A DNA stretch of 64,000 bases from Pseudoalteromonas caenipelagi (GTDB taxonomy: Bacteria; Pseudomonadota; Gammaproteobacteria; Enterobacterales; Alteromonadaceae), in assembly GCF_013140855.1 (NCBI RefSeq), contig NZ_JABBPG010000007.1, positions 222,041-286,040 on the forward strand, read 5' to 3'. Both the position numbers and the translations under genes were made by a program. This document shows, one piece after another, positions 50,995 through 59,594 of this stretch (its first letter is position 1; every line of letters starts with the position of its first letter). The notes beneath the pieces were generated by a model. The model saw only the letters and a program-made list of their open reading frames with translations. It searched no databases and was not told the DNA's origin.

Positions 50995-52093
50995 ATGTTT
51001 GAAGTGAATCCTGTGATTAATCAAATCAAGGACATTCGCGAACGTACTGAACTGCTTCGGGGGTATCTTTGACTACGCTCTTAAATTAGAACGTTTAGAA
51101 GAAGTAAATGCCGAACTCGAAGATTCAGCCGTCTGGAACGAACCGGAAAAGGCGCAAGCGTTAGGTCGTGAAAAATCAGCGTTAGAGGAAGTTGTTGAAA
51201 CCATCGATAACTTGGTTTCAGGAGCTGACGATGCAGAAGGCCTAGTAGAGCTTGCCGTAGAAGCTGAAGATCAGGATACCTTTGACGAAGCCCAGCAAGA
51301 ATTAGAGGCGCTGATGGCGTCTTTGGAAAAACTTGAATTTCGTCGAATGTTTTCAGGAGCACACGATAGCAACGATGCATATTTAGATTTACAAGCGGGT
51401 TCAGGCGGAACAGAAGCACAAGATTGGTGTAACATGCTGCTGCGCATGTACCTTCGTTGGGGTGAAGCAAAAGGCTTTAAGGTTGAACTAGTAGAAGCAA
51501 CCGACGGCGATGTAGCGGGTATCAAAGGTGCAACAGTGCGCTTTGTGGGTGAATATGCTTACGGTTGGTTACGCACCGAAACAGGCGTTCACCGTTTAGT
51601 GAGAAAGAGCCCGTTCGACTCAAGTGGTCGTCGTCACACGTCTTTTGCTTCAGCATTTGTATACCCAGAAGTTGACGATAATATTGAAATTGATATCAAC
51701 CCAGCAGATTTACGTATCGACGTATATCGTGCATCGGGGGCTGGTGGTCAGCACGTTAACACCACTGAGTCTGCGGTTCGTATCACGCACTTACCAACAA
51801 ATACTGTTGTACAGTGTCAGAACGAGCGTTCGCAACACAAAAACAAAGCGCAAGCCATGAAGCAGTTAAAAGCCAAGTTATTTGAGCTAGAAATGCAAGC
51901 GCAAAACGCTGAAAAGCAATCTCAAGAAGACGCCAAATCTGACATCGGTTGGGGTAGTCAAATACGTTCTTATGTATTGGATGACTCGCGTATTAAAGAT
52001 CTACGTACCGGTGTTGAAAACCGTAATACACAAGCTGTACTAGACGGTGATTTAGACAAATTTATCGAAGCTAGCCTGAAATCAGGCCTTTAA
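50995..52093 (+). CDS. prfB: Peptide chain release factor 2, with programmed +1 frameshift
   Basis: The gene is read as 50995-51069 joined to 51071-52093, giving 365 residues, the E. coli length. Frame 0 starts [20 protein letters not shown] and ends at an in-frame TGA after 25 codons. The shift site is CTT TGA C (51067-51073), preceded by a Shine-Dalgarno-like CGGGGG three bases upstream of CTT; ribosomes slip +1 when RF2 is scarce, which autoregulates synthesis. The main part carries the stop-codon recognition tripeptide SPF (RKSPFDSSG) and the GGQ motif in SGAGGQHVN. Confidence 0.97.
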
Positions 52094-52120
52094 TCAACAA
52101 GCTAAACTAAGAGCTAAAAA

Positions 52121-53662
52121 ATGACAGATCAAATCCAAGACGAAAACAAACTCATTGCTGAGCGTCGTACCAAGTTGGATGCGATTCGCGAGAATTGCAA
52201 CGCCAATGGCCACCCTAACAGCTTCCGCCGTGAAGACTATACGGCTGATCTACAGGCTAAGCTTGGTGATAAATCGAAAGAGGAGCTAGTTGAGTTAGAC
52301 TGCCAAGCTGCTGTTGCTGGCCGTATTCTAGCTAAACGTGGTCCGTTTTTAGTATTGCAAGATATGAAAGGCCGTATTCAGGCGTATGCTTCAAAAGACG
52401 TACAAAAAGACTTAAAAGCCAAGTATGGTCAATTAGATATCGGTGATATTATCGGTGTGAAAGGCCCTGTACATAAATCTGGCAAAGGTGACTTGTATGT
52501 CGACATGGTTGACTACGAGCTACTTACTAAGTCATTACGCCCATTACCAGAAAAGTTTCACGGTTTAACAGACCAAGAAGCAAAGTATCGTCAGCGTTAT
52601 GTTGACTTGATCACGAACATGGAAACACGTGAAACTTTCCGTATTCGTTCAAAAGTGATCGAAGGCATTCGTCGCTTCCTCGCTGAGCGTGACTTTATGG
52701 AAGTTGAAACGCCTATGCTTCAGGTTATTCCTGGTGGTGCATCGGCACGTCCGTTTGTGACGCACCATAATGCACTTGATATCGATATGTATTTGCGTAT
52801 CGCGCCCGAGCTTTATCTTAAGCGTTTAGTTGTTGGTGGTTTTGACCGCGTGTTTGAAATTAACCGTAACTTCCGTAACGAAGGATTATCTACACGTCAT
52901 AATCCTGAATTCACCATGATCGAGTTCTACCAAGCTTACGCTGACTACAATGACTTGATGAACTTAACTGAAGATATGTTACGCACAGTGGCGCAAGATG
53001 TTCTAGGTACAACAACGATCGTGAACACCACTAAGAATGCTGATGGCGAAGTAATTGATACGGTTGAATATGACTTTGGTCAGCCGTTTACTCGTTTATC
53101 AATGGCGGATGCCATTATCGAGCATTCAGAAGCTGCGGCTACACAAGCTCACATCTTTAAAGATCCTGAAAATCATTTTGAAGAATTAAAAGCGTTTGCT
53201 AAGCAAGTTCACGTGAAAATTCCTGAAAACTGTGTTTGGGGCCCGGGTAAATACTTATGTGAGATCTTTGAAGAAGTGGCTGAACACAAGCTTATTCAAC
53301 CGACTTTCATCACAGAATATCCGTGGGAAGTGTCACCACTGGCACGTCGTAACGATGAGAACCCGTTCATCACTGACCGCTTTGAGTTCTTTGTTGGTGG
53401 ACGAGAGCTTGCTAACGGCTTCTCTGAGCTAAATGACGCAGAAGATCAAGCCGCACGATTTGCACGCCAAGTTGAAGAAAAAGACGCAGGCGACGATGAA
53501 GCGATGCACTTTGACGAAGATTATATCCAAGCACTTGAGTATGGTTTACCACCAACGGCAGGTGAGGGGATCGGTATCGACCGTCTAGTGATGCTATTCA
53601 CCGACTCACCAACGATTAAAGACGTTATCTTGTTCCCGCATATGCGTCCACAAGCAGACTAA
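52121..53662 (+). CDS. lysS: Lysine--tRNA ligase, class II
   Basis: A 513-residue class II lysyl-tRNA synthetase. N-terminal OB-fold anticodon-binding domain ([18 protein letters not shown]), then the catalytic core with motif 1 ([10 protein letters not shown]), motif 2 ([21 protein letters not shown]) and motif 3 ([12 protein letters not shown]). Starts 27 bp after prfB, an operon shared with E. coli. Confidence 0.97.
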   Translation: MTDQIQDENKLIAERRTKLDAIRENCNANGHPNSFRREDYTADLQAKLGDKSKEELVELDCQAAVAGRILAKRGPFLVLQDMKGRIQAYASKDVQKDLKAKYGQLDIGDIIGVKGPVHKSGKGDLYVDMVDYELLTKSLRPLPEKFHGLTDQEAKYRQRYVDLITNMETRETFRIRSKVIEGIRRFLAERDFMEVETPMLQVIPGGASARPFVTHHNALDIDMYLRIAPELYLKRLVVGGFDRVFEINRNFRNEGLSTRHNPEFTMIEFYQAYADYNDLMNLTEDMLRTVAQDVLGTTTIVNTTKNADGEVIDTVEYDFGQPFTRLSMADAIIEHSEAAATQAHIFKDPENHFEELKAFAKQVHVKIPENCVWGPGKYLCEIFEEVAEHKLIQPTFITEYPWEVSPLARRNDENPFITDRFEFFVGGRELANGFSELNDAEDQAARFARQVEEKDAGDDEAMHFDEDYIQALEYGLPPTAGEGIGIDRLVMLFTDSPTIKDVILFPHMRPQAD

Positions 53663-53675
53663 TTTAAACGTTGTG

Positions 53676-53704
53676 AAAAAGCCGCTTATTGAGCGGCTTT
53701 TTTT
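53676..53704 (+). terminator. Intrinsic terminator of the xerD...lysS run
   Basis: AAAAAGCCGCT and AGCGGCTTTTT form an 11-bp stem with loop TATTG and a following T run. Confidence 0.92.
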
Positions 53705-53871
53705 GTATGTTTTGCTCGCTTAACCTTATTTTTATTGACAAAATGTTGAAAAGTTAAGCAGCATTACATAAATGACTTAAAAGCTGCACATTCTATGAGC
53801 ATACAGTTCATTTTTGCCATAAAAGTGTTTGACTTATTTTCTCAAGCCTTTATTATACGCATCCACAAGAC

Positions 53872-53964
53872 GGAGAGGTGGCCGAGTGGCTGAAGGCGCT
53901 CCCCTGCTAAGGGAGTATAGGGTTTGTAGCCCTATCGAGGGTTCGAATCCCTCCTTCTCCGCCA
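53872..53964 (+). tRNA. tRNA-Ser(GCT)
   Basis: 93 bases including the encoded CCA. The acceptor stem GGAGAGG pairs with CTTCTCC with one G.U; the anticodon loop CTGCTAA has anticodon GCT; a long class II variable arm (TAGGGTTTGTAGCCCTA) is present; T-arm GAGGGTTCGAATCCCTC is perfect. Confidence 0.97.
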
Positions 53965-53988
53965 TGTTTTAAACATGGTCTCTTGTAC

Positions 53989-54040
53989 GGACGCGTAGCT
54001 CAGCTGGATAGTTTATTTAGCAATGATGGCTACGAACAAG
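53989..54040 (+). pseudogene. Broken tRNA-Arg copy (5' part)
   Basis: The first 22 bases are identical to the 5' end of the tRNA-Arg(ACG) genes that follow (acceptor strand and D-arm). Then sequence diverges, with only GGCTACGAAC (anticodon loop region) recognisable and no T-arm or 3' acceptor strand. It cannot fold as a tRNA. Confidence 0.8.
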
Positions 54041-54081
54041 TTCGCATCTCGTAAGTAAAGATGTAAAAGATACTTAAATAC

Positions 54082-54158
54082 GGACGCGTAGCTCAGCTGG
54101 ATAGAGTACCTGGCTACGAACCAGGCGGTCGGAGGTTCGAATCCTCCCGCGTCCGCCA
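54082..54158 (+). tRNA. tRNA-Arg(ACG), copy 1
   Basis: 77 bases with encoded CCA. Acceptor GGACGCG/CGCGTCC, anticodon stem CCTGG/CCAGG with loop CTACGAA (anticodon ACG, A34 normally edited to inosine), T-arm GGAGGTTCGAATCCTCC. Confidence 0.97.
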
Positions 54159-54222
54159 CTTTTCTCTAAGTGGCTAATAAAAGGGCATCTCGTAAGTAAA
54201 GATGAAAAAGATACTTAAATAC

Positions 54223-54299
54223 GGACGCGTAGCTCAGCTGGATAGAGTACCTGGCTACGAACCAGGCGGTCGGAGGTTCGAATCCTCCCGCGTCCGCCA
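54223..54299 (+). tRNA. tRNA-Arg(ACG), copy 2
   Basis: Identical in sequence to copy 1, 141 bp further on. The 64-bp spacer between them repeats part of the sequence upstream of copy 1 (CATCTCGTAAGTAAAGATG and CTTAAATACGGACGCG). Confidence 0.97.
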
Positions 54300-54322
54300 C
54301 TTTTCTCAAGTGGTTAAATATA

Positions 54323-54382
54323 GAGGACTGCGATGCAGGCTATCGGAGGTTCACTCTCTCAAGATACGTCCCGCGTCCGCCA
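54323..54382 (+). pseudogene. Broken tRNA-Arg copy (3' part)
   Basis: Ends in CCCGCGTCCGCCA, the tRNA-Arg 3' acceptor strand with CCA, and has a partial T-arm (ATCGGAGGTTCA) separated from it by an unrelated AGATACGT-containing segment. No intact 5' half precedes it. Confidence 0.75.
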
Positions 54383-54446
54383 CTTTTCTCTAAGTGGCTA
54401 ATAAAAGGGCATCTCGTAAGTAAAGATGTAAAAGATACTTAAATAC

Positions 54447-54523
54447 GGACGCGTAGCTCAGCTGGATAGAGTACCTGGCTACGAACCAGGCGGTCGGAGG
54501 TTCGAATCCTCCCGCGTCCGCCA
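54447..54523 (+). tRNA. tRNA-Arg(ACG), copy 3
   Basis: Identical to copies 1 and 2; it begins exactly 224 bp after copy 2. Confidence 0.97.
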
Positions 54524-54550
54524 CTTCTCTCAAGTGGTTAAATATAGAGA

Positions 54551-54606
54551 GTCGCGATGCAGGCAATCGGAGGTTCACTCTTTCAAGATACGTCCCGCGT
54601 CCGCCA
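54551..54606 (+). pseudogene. Broken tRNA-Arg copy (3' part), second
   Basis: The duplicate of the remnant at 54323-54382, with the same interrupted T-arm and the same 3' acceptor strand and CCA; differs at a handful of bases. Confidence 0.75.
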
Positions 54607-54628
54607 CTTCTTTAAGAAGTGAGCAATC

Positions 54629-54663
54629 AACCGACATGTTCTGAAAAGACAGTCGGTTTTTTT
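54629..54663 (+). terminator. Terminator of the tRNA transcript
   Basis: AACCGAC pairs with GTCGGTT, with an inner TGT/ACA extension, followed by seven T. It lies after the last tRNA remnant. Confidence 0.85.
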
Positions 54664-54775
54664 GTGCCTGAAATATGAGCCCCCATATAAAGTGTTTGTA
54701 AAACAATCGCAAACTTATTCTTACAAGATACGTCCCGTGTAACTGCCCCAATTTTAGTACAGCTCATTAGTAGAA

Positions 54776-55117
54776 TTATGCTACCTCAAGATAACCCATT
54801 GGGGTTTGATCTCCCAGTGCGTCATGAGGCCGTTCATAATTATAAATATCTAACCATTCATCTGTAATGTAACGAACCTGCTGAAGTGACTCAAACAGAT
54901 ATAAATCCAAAACTTCTTCTCGATAGCTGCGATTAAATCGCTCTACAAATCCATTCTGATAGGGACTTCCTGGTTTAATAAACTCAAGTTTTATGCACTT
55001 TTCAGCAGCCCAACTTTCCAAAACGTTCGACGTAAATTCAGGACCATTATCCATCCGAATTTGCCTTAGCATTCCACGCCACGCCACGCCACGCCACGCC
55101 ACGCCATGCAATGACAT
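54776..55117 (-). pseudogene. IS3-family transposase OrfB, C-terminal part
   Basis: About 100 residues of the rve integrase core end: RMDNGPEFTSN (second catalytic Asp), YQNGFVERFNRSYREEVLD (the catalytic Glu) and NYERPHDALGDQTPMGYL. The first catalytic Asp and the N-terminal region are missing. The open frame upstream of MLRQIRMD is made of the 5-bp repeat (HGVAWRGVAWRG), not transposase sequence. Confidence 0.85.
55074..55106 (+). repeat. 5-bp tandem repeat (CCACG, about 6.5 copies)
   Basis: A perfect microsatellite exactly at the junction between the orfB tail and the orfA fragment of the IS remnant. Confidence 0.9.
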
Positions 55118-55340
55118 GAAGCCTGTTTTAGGATCTCATTGTACTCTTCTAAGTACTTGAGTTTACGTTCAAGTTCACGGGTTTTAAGTTGGTTTGGGAG
55201 CTAGGAGCAGAGGAGTCGCACTTGTGAGATTTCCATTACGCTTTGCTTTTTTGCTGGCGTGCCCACTTATCAACAGTGGATTTACCTAGCTCCACAGCAC
55301 CTCGAACAGAGCTTTGCGCGCTTATAGTAGCTCTATTTAC

Positions 55341-55769
55341 AACTGTTAACGTTGCAGACTGAAAATGCACGACATTAGAGAACATTAAAGATATAACTCT
55401 GATAGAATCTCGGCCTTTATAAATATGTATAAGCAGTTAAGTTGTTTTAGAGCATTAATTTTCGTTAATAACACTCCGTTTTAGCTGAACCTATAAAACA
55501 ATTTGCAATTTTATCCTAGTGATATCGCTTTTATATGCACCAAGTGCATTAATTTCCAACTATTTTGCATATATCTGAAAAATAGAAACTTTAAGGGCAC
55601 AGTGTTGGTAAAGTGATGTAGAAATTCACTACAGTGGCTGGACTTGTTTATATCTGTAATTTGGTACCCCTATTGGGGATTCGTTGTCCTGTGCCAGCTG
55701 AGCAATGTAAGTTTGCCTAGAGCGTGTCTGGGCTATTCATTTTAAACCTCACATGAGTAGGGAACATTT
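55341..55769. other. Intergenic stretch, no gene seen
   Basis: About 430 bp, AT-rich, with stops in all frames. Only a small hairpin (CCCCTATTGGGG, about 55665-55677) stands out. It should contain the promoter of the beta-helix gene. The left end of the IS is not recognisable here. Confidence 0.5.
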
Positions 55770-57095
55770 ATGAAAACACATTTATCTTTTTTAGTCGCAA
55801 TGATATTTGCTAGCACAAATGTAGTTGCTGCAGACTCAGTTTCCATTACTGATGAGCGTTTTGGCGCAATTGCTAATGATAATTTAGATGATAGTCAAGC
55901 GATTCAAGCTGCAGTTAATTACGCTGTATCCAATAGCAAGAGTGTGTATATTCCTGCTGGCACATTTAATATAGAAAACACCATTGATGTAACTCAATTT
56001 GCGGGCAACCATCGCTCTCAAATAAAAATTACTGGTGAAAAACGAGAGCTTTCAAAACTGCTCACCTCTTCAAACATCAGTATGTTTAAGGTTGCTCATG
56101 GCGTTGAAATCCATAATTTAACGTTGAGTCAAAGTAACGCTCAGCCACAAGGTAAAGCGATAGAGATACCTTTTGCATCATATCGTTCACACTTTTCAAA
56201 GTTAGACATCACAGGCTTTGATAAAGGGATATACGGAAAGTGGGTTATTTGGAGCCGCTTTGAAGACTTGTTCATTTTCAAAGTGAATGTTGGTGTTGAG
56301 CTACATGGCAATGGTGACAATCCAGCATACTGGAATACGGAGCCAAATGGTTGGTTTAACAACGTGAATGTATTTGACAATATTTATGTTGAAGGCTCAA
56401 ACACTGGGCTTAAGCTAGCTGCTATGGGTAGTAACATCGTTAATTCTACTGTGCAGAATTCAGCTGTCGGCGTCGAAATTTATGGACCGGCGGAGCACTA
56501 TACGTGGAATAACCAAATATCTAATTTCTACGCTGAAGGTGTCAACACTGTATTCAAAGTTAAGAACTCGCGTACGTTAGACATTAACGGGGTGTTTGCT
56601 CAAGGTGGCGCGCAATCAAATAGAAAGTATGCCGTAATAGATGCTGAAAATGCAGGGAAGATCACAATTAATGGCATGACAGGGCAGGATTGGTGGAAAC
56701 ACAGCGCGGTACTAAAAAATACGCAATTGATAGGTAATGTCGTTGCTATTGGTGGTGCTCTATCACAAGATAATCAATCTAGTTATATCACTAGCCAGAC
56801 TCTAAGTATTAGTTTACCTGCCAATAAACAGTGGCAGGAACTTCCTGCAAAGGTAGCAGGGAATTCAGCATATCGTGTGACGATATCAGGAATAAGAGAT
56901 GGCTATGACCCAGTACTTGAAGAGTATGTGCTATACAATTTCAATGGTGCAAGTCGCTATACGCGTATTAGCCATGTGTCTGGCAGAGAGATCGTTAAAT
57001 TTAAGCTAGAGTCAGGCAAGTTATTTGCCCAGTTAGATTATTATGGCGGCGGTGGATTATCTTTAGGAAAAGTTACACTAACGCGAATTCATTAA
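55770..57095 (+). CDS. Secreted right-handed beta-helix protein (pectate-lyase-like superfamily)
   Basis: A 441-residue protein with Sec signal peptide (cleavage near VVAA). The first part has the pectate lyase superfamily/Pectate_lyase_3 start: FGAIANDNLDDSQAIQAAVN and VYIPAGTFNI, as in polysaccharide-degrading and tail-spike beta-helices. The middle, residues about 95-330, is a run of short strands typical of beta-helix coils. Residues 345-441 form a separate beta-rich domain (SLPANKQWQELPAKVAG). Catalytic residues cannot be assigned from motifs. It may cleave or bind a surface polysaccharide. It stands at the head of the small-protein array. Confidence 0.8.
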   Translation: MKTHLSFLVAMIFASTNVVAADSVSITDERFGAIANDNLDDSQAIQAAVNYAVSNSKSVYIPAGTFNIENTIDVTQFAGNHRSQIKITGEKRELSKLLTSSNISMFKVAHGVEIHNLTLSQSNAQPQGKAIEIPFASYRSHFSKLDITGFDKGIYGKWVIWSRFEDLFIFKVNVGVELHGNGDNPAYWNTEPNGWFNNVNVFDNIYVEGSNTGLKLAAMGSNIVNSTVQNSAVGVEIYGPAEHYTWNNQISNFYAEGVNTVFKVKNSRTLDINGVFAQGGAQSNRKYAVIDAENAGKITINGMTGQDWWKHSAVLKNTQLIGNVVAIGGALSQDNQSSYITSQTLSISLPANKQWQELPAKVAGNSAYRVTISGIRDGYDPVLEEYVLYNFNGASRYTRISHVSGREIVKFKLESGKLFAQLDYYGGGGLSLGKVTLTRIH

Positions 57096-57151
57096 TTTAA
57101 AACTCTGCTGCTCAGCATAAATAGAGGCTGCTAATTAAAAGAGGTTACTGT

Positions 57152-57484
57152 ATGTATAAATTTATTTTGTTTGTTGCTCTAACTTTTATGCCTTGGTTTA
57201 GCACTGCCAATAGCCAAGAGAGTAAAGTTGCTTGGCTGATGGTTCGAGCCAGTGATGGTCTTGTGTACTTTGCACTAGAAGGTGGCACTAGAAACAACAG
57301 GCCAAGTTGCGCAACCAGTGGTTATTGGATGATTAAAGACGAAAACTCAACAGCTGGAAAGCAGCAATATTCAATGATTCTATCTGCCCATGCCAGCGGT
57401 AAAAAAGTGCGAATTTATGGTGCCGGTAAATGCAGTCGGTGGTCAGATGGTGAAGACGTCGATGCACTAATGGTATTGAACTAG
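57152..57484 (+). CDS. Small secreted protein, array member 1
   Basis: 110 residues with a signal peptide (cleavage near FSTANS). Mature part: a beta segment with SDGLVYFALEGG, Cys in RPSCATSGYW, a helix YSMILSAHASG, then KKVRIYG, Cys in GKCSRWS and a terminal beta strand ALMVLN. This order (strand pair, Cys, aromatic, amphipathic helix with small residues, K-V-x-I strand, Cys, last strand) recurs in the six following genes. Family not recognised. AGAGG is the ribosome site. Confidence 0.75.
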   Translation: MYKFILFVALTFMPWFSTANSQESKVAWLMVRASDGLVYFALEGGTRNNRPSCATSGYWMIKDENSTAGKQQYSMILSAHASGKKVRIYGAGKCSRWSDGEDVDALMVLN

Positions 57485-57519
57485 GCATCGAAAAATTATT
57501 TTCAAATGGATGATTATAT

Positions 57520-57855
57520 ATGATTAAACTTATCGGTTTTGTTGCGATTTTCACAAGTGCTTTTGCCTTCGCTAATAATATAGCGTCTTCGTCGACAGAG
57601 ATAGTCGCGCTCGCATCATACAACCAATACGGCGGTGGTGATGTGATCTTTAAACTCAAAGATCCTATTGAGCAGTGTACGGGCTATTTCTTGAGTAAAA
57701 GTGACGACGGTTTTAATGCTAATGTAAGCATGATAATTGCCGCTTATCAAGCAAAAACAAAAGTTAAGGTATGGGGAATACCGGAGCAAAAATGGGCAGG
57801 TTCTTCATCGGGGTATTACTGTAAGTTATATGTTGTAGCTTATGGCGATTTTTAA
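57520..57855 (+). CDS. Small secreted protein, array member 2
   Basis: 111 residues; signal peptide ends near FAFA. Mature part: GGDVIFKLKDPIEQCTGYF, helix VSMIIAAYQAK, then TKVKVWG, a loop with GYYCKLYVVAYG. The two cysteines occupy the same positions as in the first protein. It ends 14 bp after the apparent frame of the next gene opens, but the real start of that gene is further on. No ribosome site of standard form. Confidence 0.75.
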   Translation: MIKLIGFVAIFTSAFAFANNIASSSTEIVALASYNQYGGGDVIFKLKDPIEQCTGYFLSKSDDGFNANVSMIIAAYQAKTKVKVWGIPEQKWAGSSSGYYCKLYVVAYGDF

Positions 57856-57880
57856 ATTATATTTTTATAAGGAGGGGATT

Positions 57881-58207
57881 ATGTACAAAAATTTATTTGT
57901 TTTAATGTTGTTAATTTTTCCTGGTGTAAGCCAAGCCGGCTGGACAAAAGGCTGGGGAAAGATAACAGAGATAATGTCTCATGATGGAAAGCATATTATC
58001 TATACCACTATCGAAGATAAAACTTGTGGTGGTTCGGGGAATTTTTGGTGGCCAACAAGTGACCCTGATGCAAAAGATATGTTTGCATTAGCAATGGCGG
58101 CATTTATGGGCGAGAAAGAGGTTATGCTTGTACATAGAGAGTCAGTTCAAGACCAAGAGTGTCAATTTGGTCATATTTCTAAAGCAACTCATATTAGAAT
58201 TAGATAA
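57881..58207 (+). CDS. Small secreted protein, array member 3
   Basis: 108 residues from the ATG at 57881, chosen because AAGGAGGGG precedes it and the product then starts with a signal peptide (MYKNLFVLMLLIF, cleavage near SQAG). Mature: HIIYTTIEDKTCGGSG then FWWP, helix MFALAMAAFMGE, KEVMLVHR, Cys in QECQFG and HIRIR. Same layout as its neighbours. Confidence 0.75.
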   Translation: MYKNLFVLMLLIFPGVSQAGWTKGWGKITEIMSHDGKHIIYTTIEDKTCGGSGNFWWPTSDPDAKDMFALAMAAFMGEKEVMLVHRESVQDQECQFGHISKATHIRIR

Positions 58208-58306
58208 TAATATACTTATTATAAAGTGAGTTTGTTTACGTAGGGTTTAAATAAAATTATTTAAATAAAGTGTTTTTTCTAACTCGTGATTATTTTAGAG
58301 AGTGAC

Positions 58307-58609
58307 ATGAAAAAGTTAGTTTTAGGGGCGAGCTTGGCCCTACTGTCCATTAATGCCTTTGCATATAAGGAGTGTACGGTTGAAACAAGCAGGTTATACA
58401 TTGGCGATGATGGTCACCTTTGGCTGCAATTTATCAATGGTGGGCTAGCTAATATGAAGGCCAGCGATATTGATTTTGAGCATACATACTCATTGCTACT
58501 CGCTGCACAAATGGCTGATAAAAAAGTCACTGTTCGTTTTAAAGACGACAATGCTCAGTGCAATTCTGGTACCCGATCAGATATAGTGGGTGTTTGGGTT
58601 CATCGTTAA
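58307..58609 (+). CDS. Small secreted protein, array member 4
   Basis: 100 residues from the ATG at 58307 (MKKLVLG, signal peptide ending near NAFA, GAGAG upstream). Mature: IGDDGHLWLQFINGG, helix YSLLLAAQMAD, KKVTVRF, Cys in AQCNSG and VGVWVHR. Here the first Cys is displaced: it is next to the mature N-terminus (YKECTV). Confidence 0.72.
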   Translation: MKKLVLGASLALLSINAFAYKECTVETSRLYIGDDGHLWLQFINGGLANMKASDIDFEHTYSLLLAAQMADKKVTVRFKDDNAQCNSGTRSDIVGVWVHR

Positions 58610-58758
58610 TCAGAGCAACATCCTTGTTAGTGTATGTAGAAAAGATGATTTTTATATTGTAGTTATTTATTATCTATTGCAATTTTAAATTTAATTATGA
58701 AAACATATATTTACTTAATTATATGTTTTCATACTCTCAAAAGGGAATTTAAATTAAT

Positions 58759-59079
58759 TTGAATTTACGTTATTTATTATTTGTCATAGTGTTCTTTGGT
58801 TTTAAAAGTTTTGCAGGTCAAATGACATTACCTCAGAAGGTTAATCAGTACCAATTTTATAAAACACACACCGGCTTACTTATTCGTCAAGCCGCGATGG
58901 TTGATCCAGATAAATGTGGTAGAAAAGATCTTTACATTTTAGATAAAAGTCACCCTCACTACTCAGAAATTGTCGCTTTGGTGTTGGCTGCTCATATTGC
59001 AGAACAGCCTCTGGCATTATATCTAGACGGGTGTGTGCAGGGGTTACCTGCGATCAGTCATATCTACAGCAATAAATAA
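58759..59079 (+). CDS. Small secreted protein, array member 5
   Basis: 106 residues from a TTG with AAGGG upstream; no in-frame ATG occurs before the signal peptide (MNLRYLLFVIVFFGF, ends near SFAG). Mature: TGLLIRQA, Cys in PDKCGRKDLYI, helix IVALVLAAHIAEQ, LALYLDG, Cys in DGCVQG, then SHIYSNK. The divergent member; no basic residue precedes the last strands. Confidence 0.65.
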   Translation: MNLRYLLFVIVFFGFKSFAGQMTLPQKVNQYQFYKTHTGLLIRQAAMVDPDKCGRKDLYILDKSHPHYSEIVALVLAAHIAEQPLALYLDGCVQGLPAISHIYSNK

Positions 59080-59111
59080 GTATTATGTTATTAAACGAGT
59101 CGACTATTATT

Positions 59112-59444
59112 ATGAAAAAATTACTATTTTTCCTTTGTATTATTTTTTCAAACGTGGTGCTTTCAGCTGAGTTGTCCGTGAGAGCTGCTACTATCTCATC
59201 CATGAAGGTTTATGAAACACCCGATGATACGGTGAATGTTTGGATAAACGTAAACGGTAGTTCTAGAATTGGCCCCAACCCGGATAATCCAAGTGTGACA
59301 TGTGAACTTTGGACAAATAGCAAATTAGTACATTCGTCTGCATTGGCAGCACTAATGGGGGAAAAGAAGGTCAATATTTGGTATGTCGACAGGGGTGATA
59401 AGTCCCATTGGTGCAAAGTTAAAGTTCTAGAAGTGACTAAATAG
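59112..59444 (+). CDS. Small secreted protein, array member 6
   Basis: 110 residues from the ATG at 59112 (MKKLLFFLCIIFSNVVLS as signal peptide), preferred to the Met nine codons earlier. Mature: TVNVWINVNG, Cys in PSVTCELWTN, helix SSALAALMGEK, KVNIWYV, Cys in HWCKVKVLEV. Same layout as the others. Confidence 0.72.
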   Translation: MKKLLFFLCIIFSNVVLSAELSVRAATISSMKVYETPDDTVNVWINVNGSSRIGPNPDNPSVTCELWTNSKLVHSSALAALMGEKKVNIWYVDRGDKSHWCKVKVLEVTK

Positions 59445-59594
59445 CTAAATTTGCGTAACAATATTTGTGGATACCTATATCAAAATATAAATACAGGATA
59501 GGAAATGCTCTTTTTTATATTAAATAAAATTTTTAAATTAAAGCTGTTAAGCTTTTTTATCTATAAGTCGATACTTATTTTTAGAGATTAAAGA

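Larger units (their letters stand above)
54223..54670 (+). repeat. 224-bp tandem duplication containing tRNA-Arg and a tRNA remnant
   Basis: Unit 1 (54223-54446) and unit 2 (54447 to about 54606 for the matching part) share the intact tRNA, the spacer AAGTGGTTAAATATAGAG, the remnant with GATGCAGGC and the CCCGCGTCCGCCA end; a few substitutions separate them. The matching sequence stops in the trailer before the terminator. Confidence 0.8.
54738..55340 (-). mobile_element. IS3-family insertion sequence remnant
   Basis: The transposase-end terminal sequence TGTAACTGCCCCAATTTTAG begins at 54738, in the TG...CA style of IS3 elements. On the minus strand, orfA pieces lie at 55115-55340 in more than one frame (GAVELGKSTVDKWARQ, then TRELERKLKYLEEYNEILK) and are followed directly by only the last 110 residues of orfB. 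The catalytic first half of orfB is deleted and orfA is frameshifted, so the element cannot move by itself. The orfA-side terminal repeat was not found and the right boundary is a guess. Confidence 0.75.

Noticed and set aside
54202..54393. Open frame through tRNA copy 2
   Set aside because: Its translation comes from the tRNA and its remnant; it is not a gene.
53872..54606. CRISPR-like repeats in the tRNA block
   Set aside because: The repeats are tRNA genes and remnants of unequal spacing; there are no short identical repeats with unique spacers.
55770..57095. Phage tail-spike assignment for the beta-helix protein
   Set aside because: It has a Sec signal peptide and no phage structural genes nearby, so a secreted enzyme or lectin is more likely, though the fold is shared.
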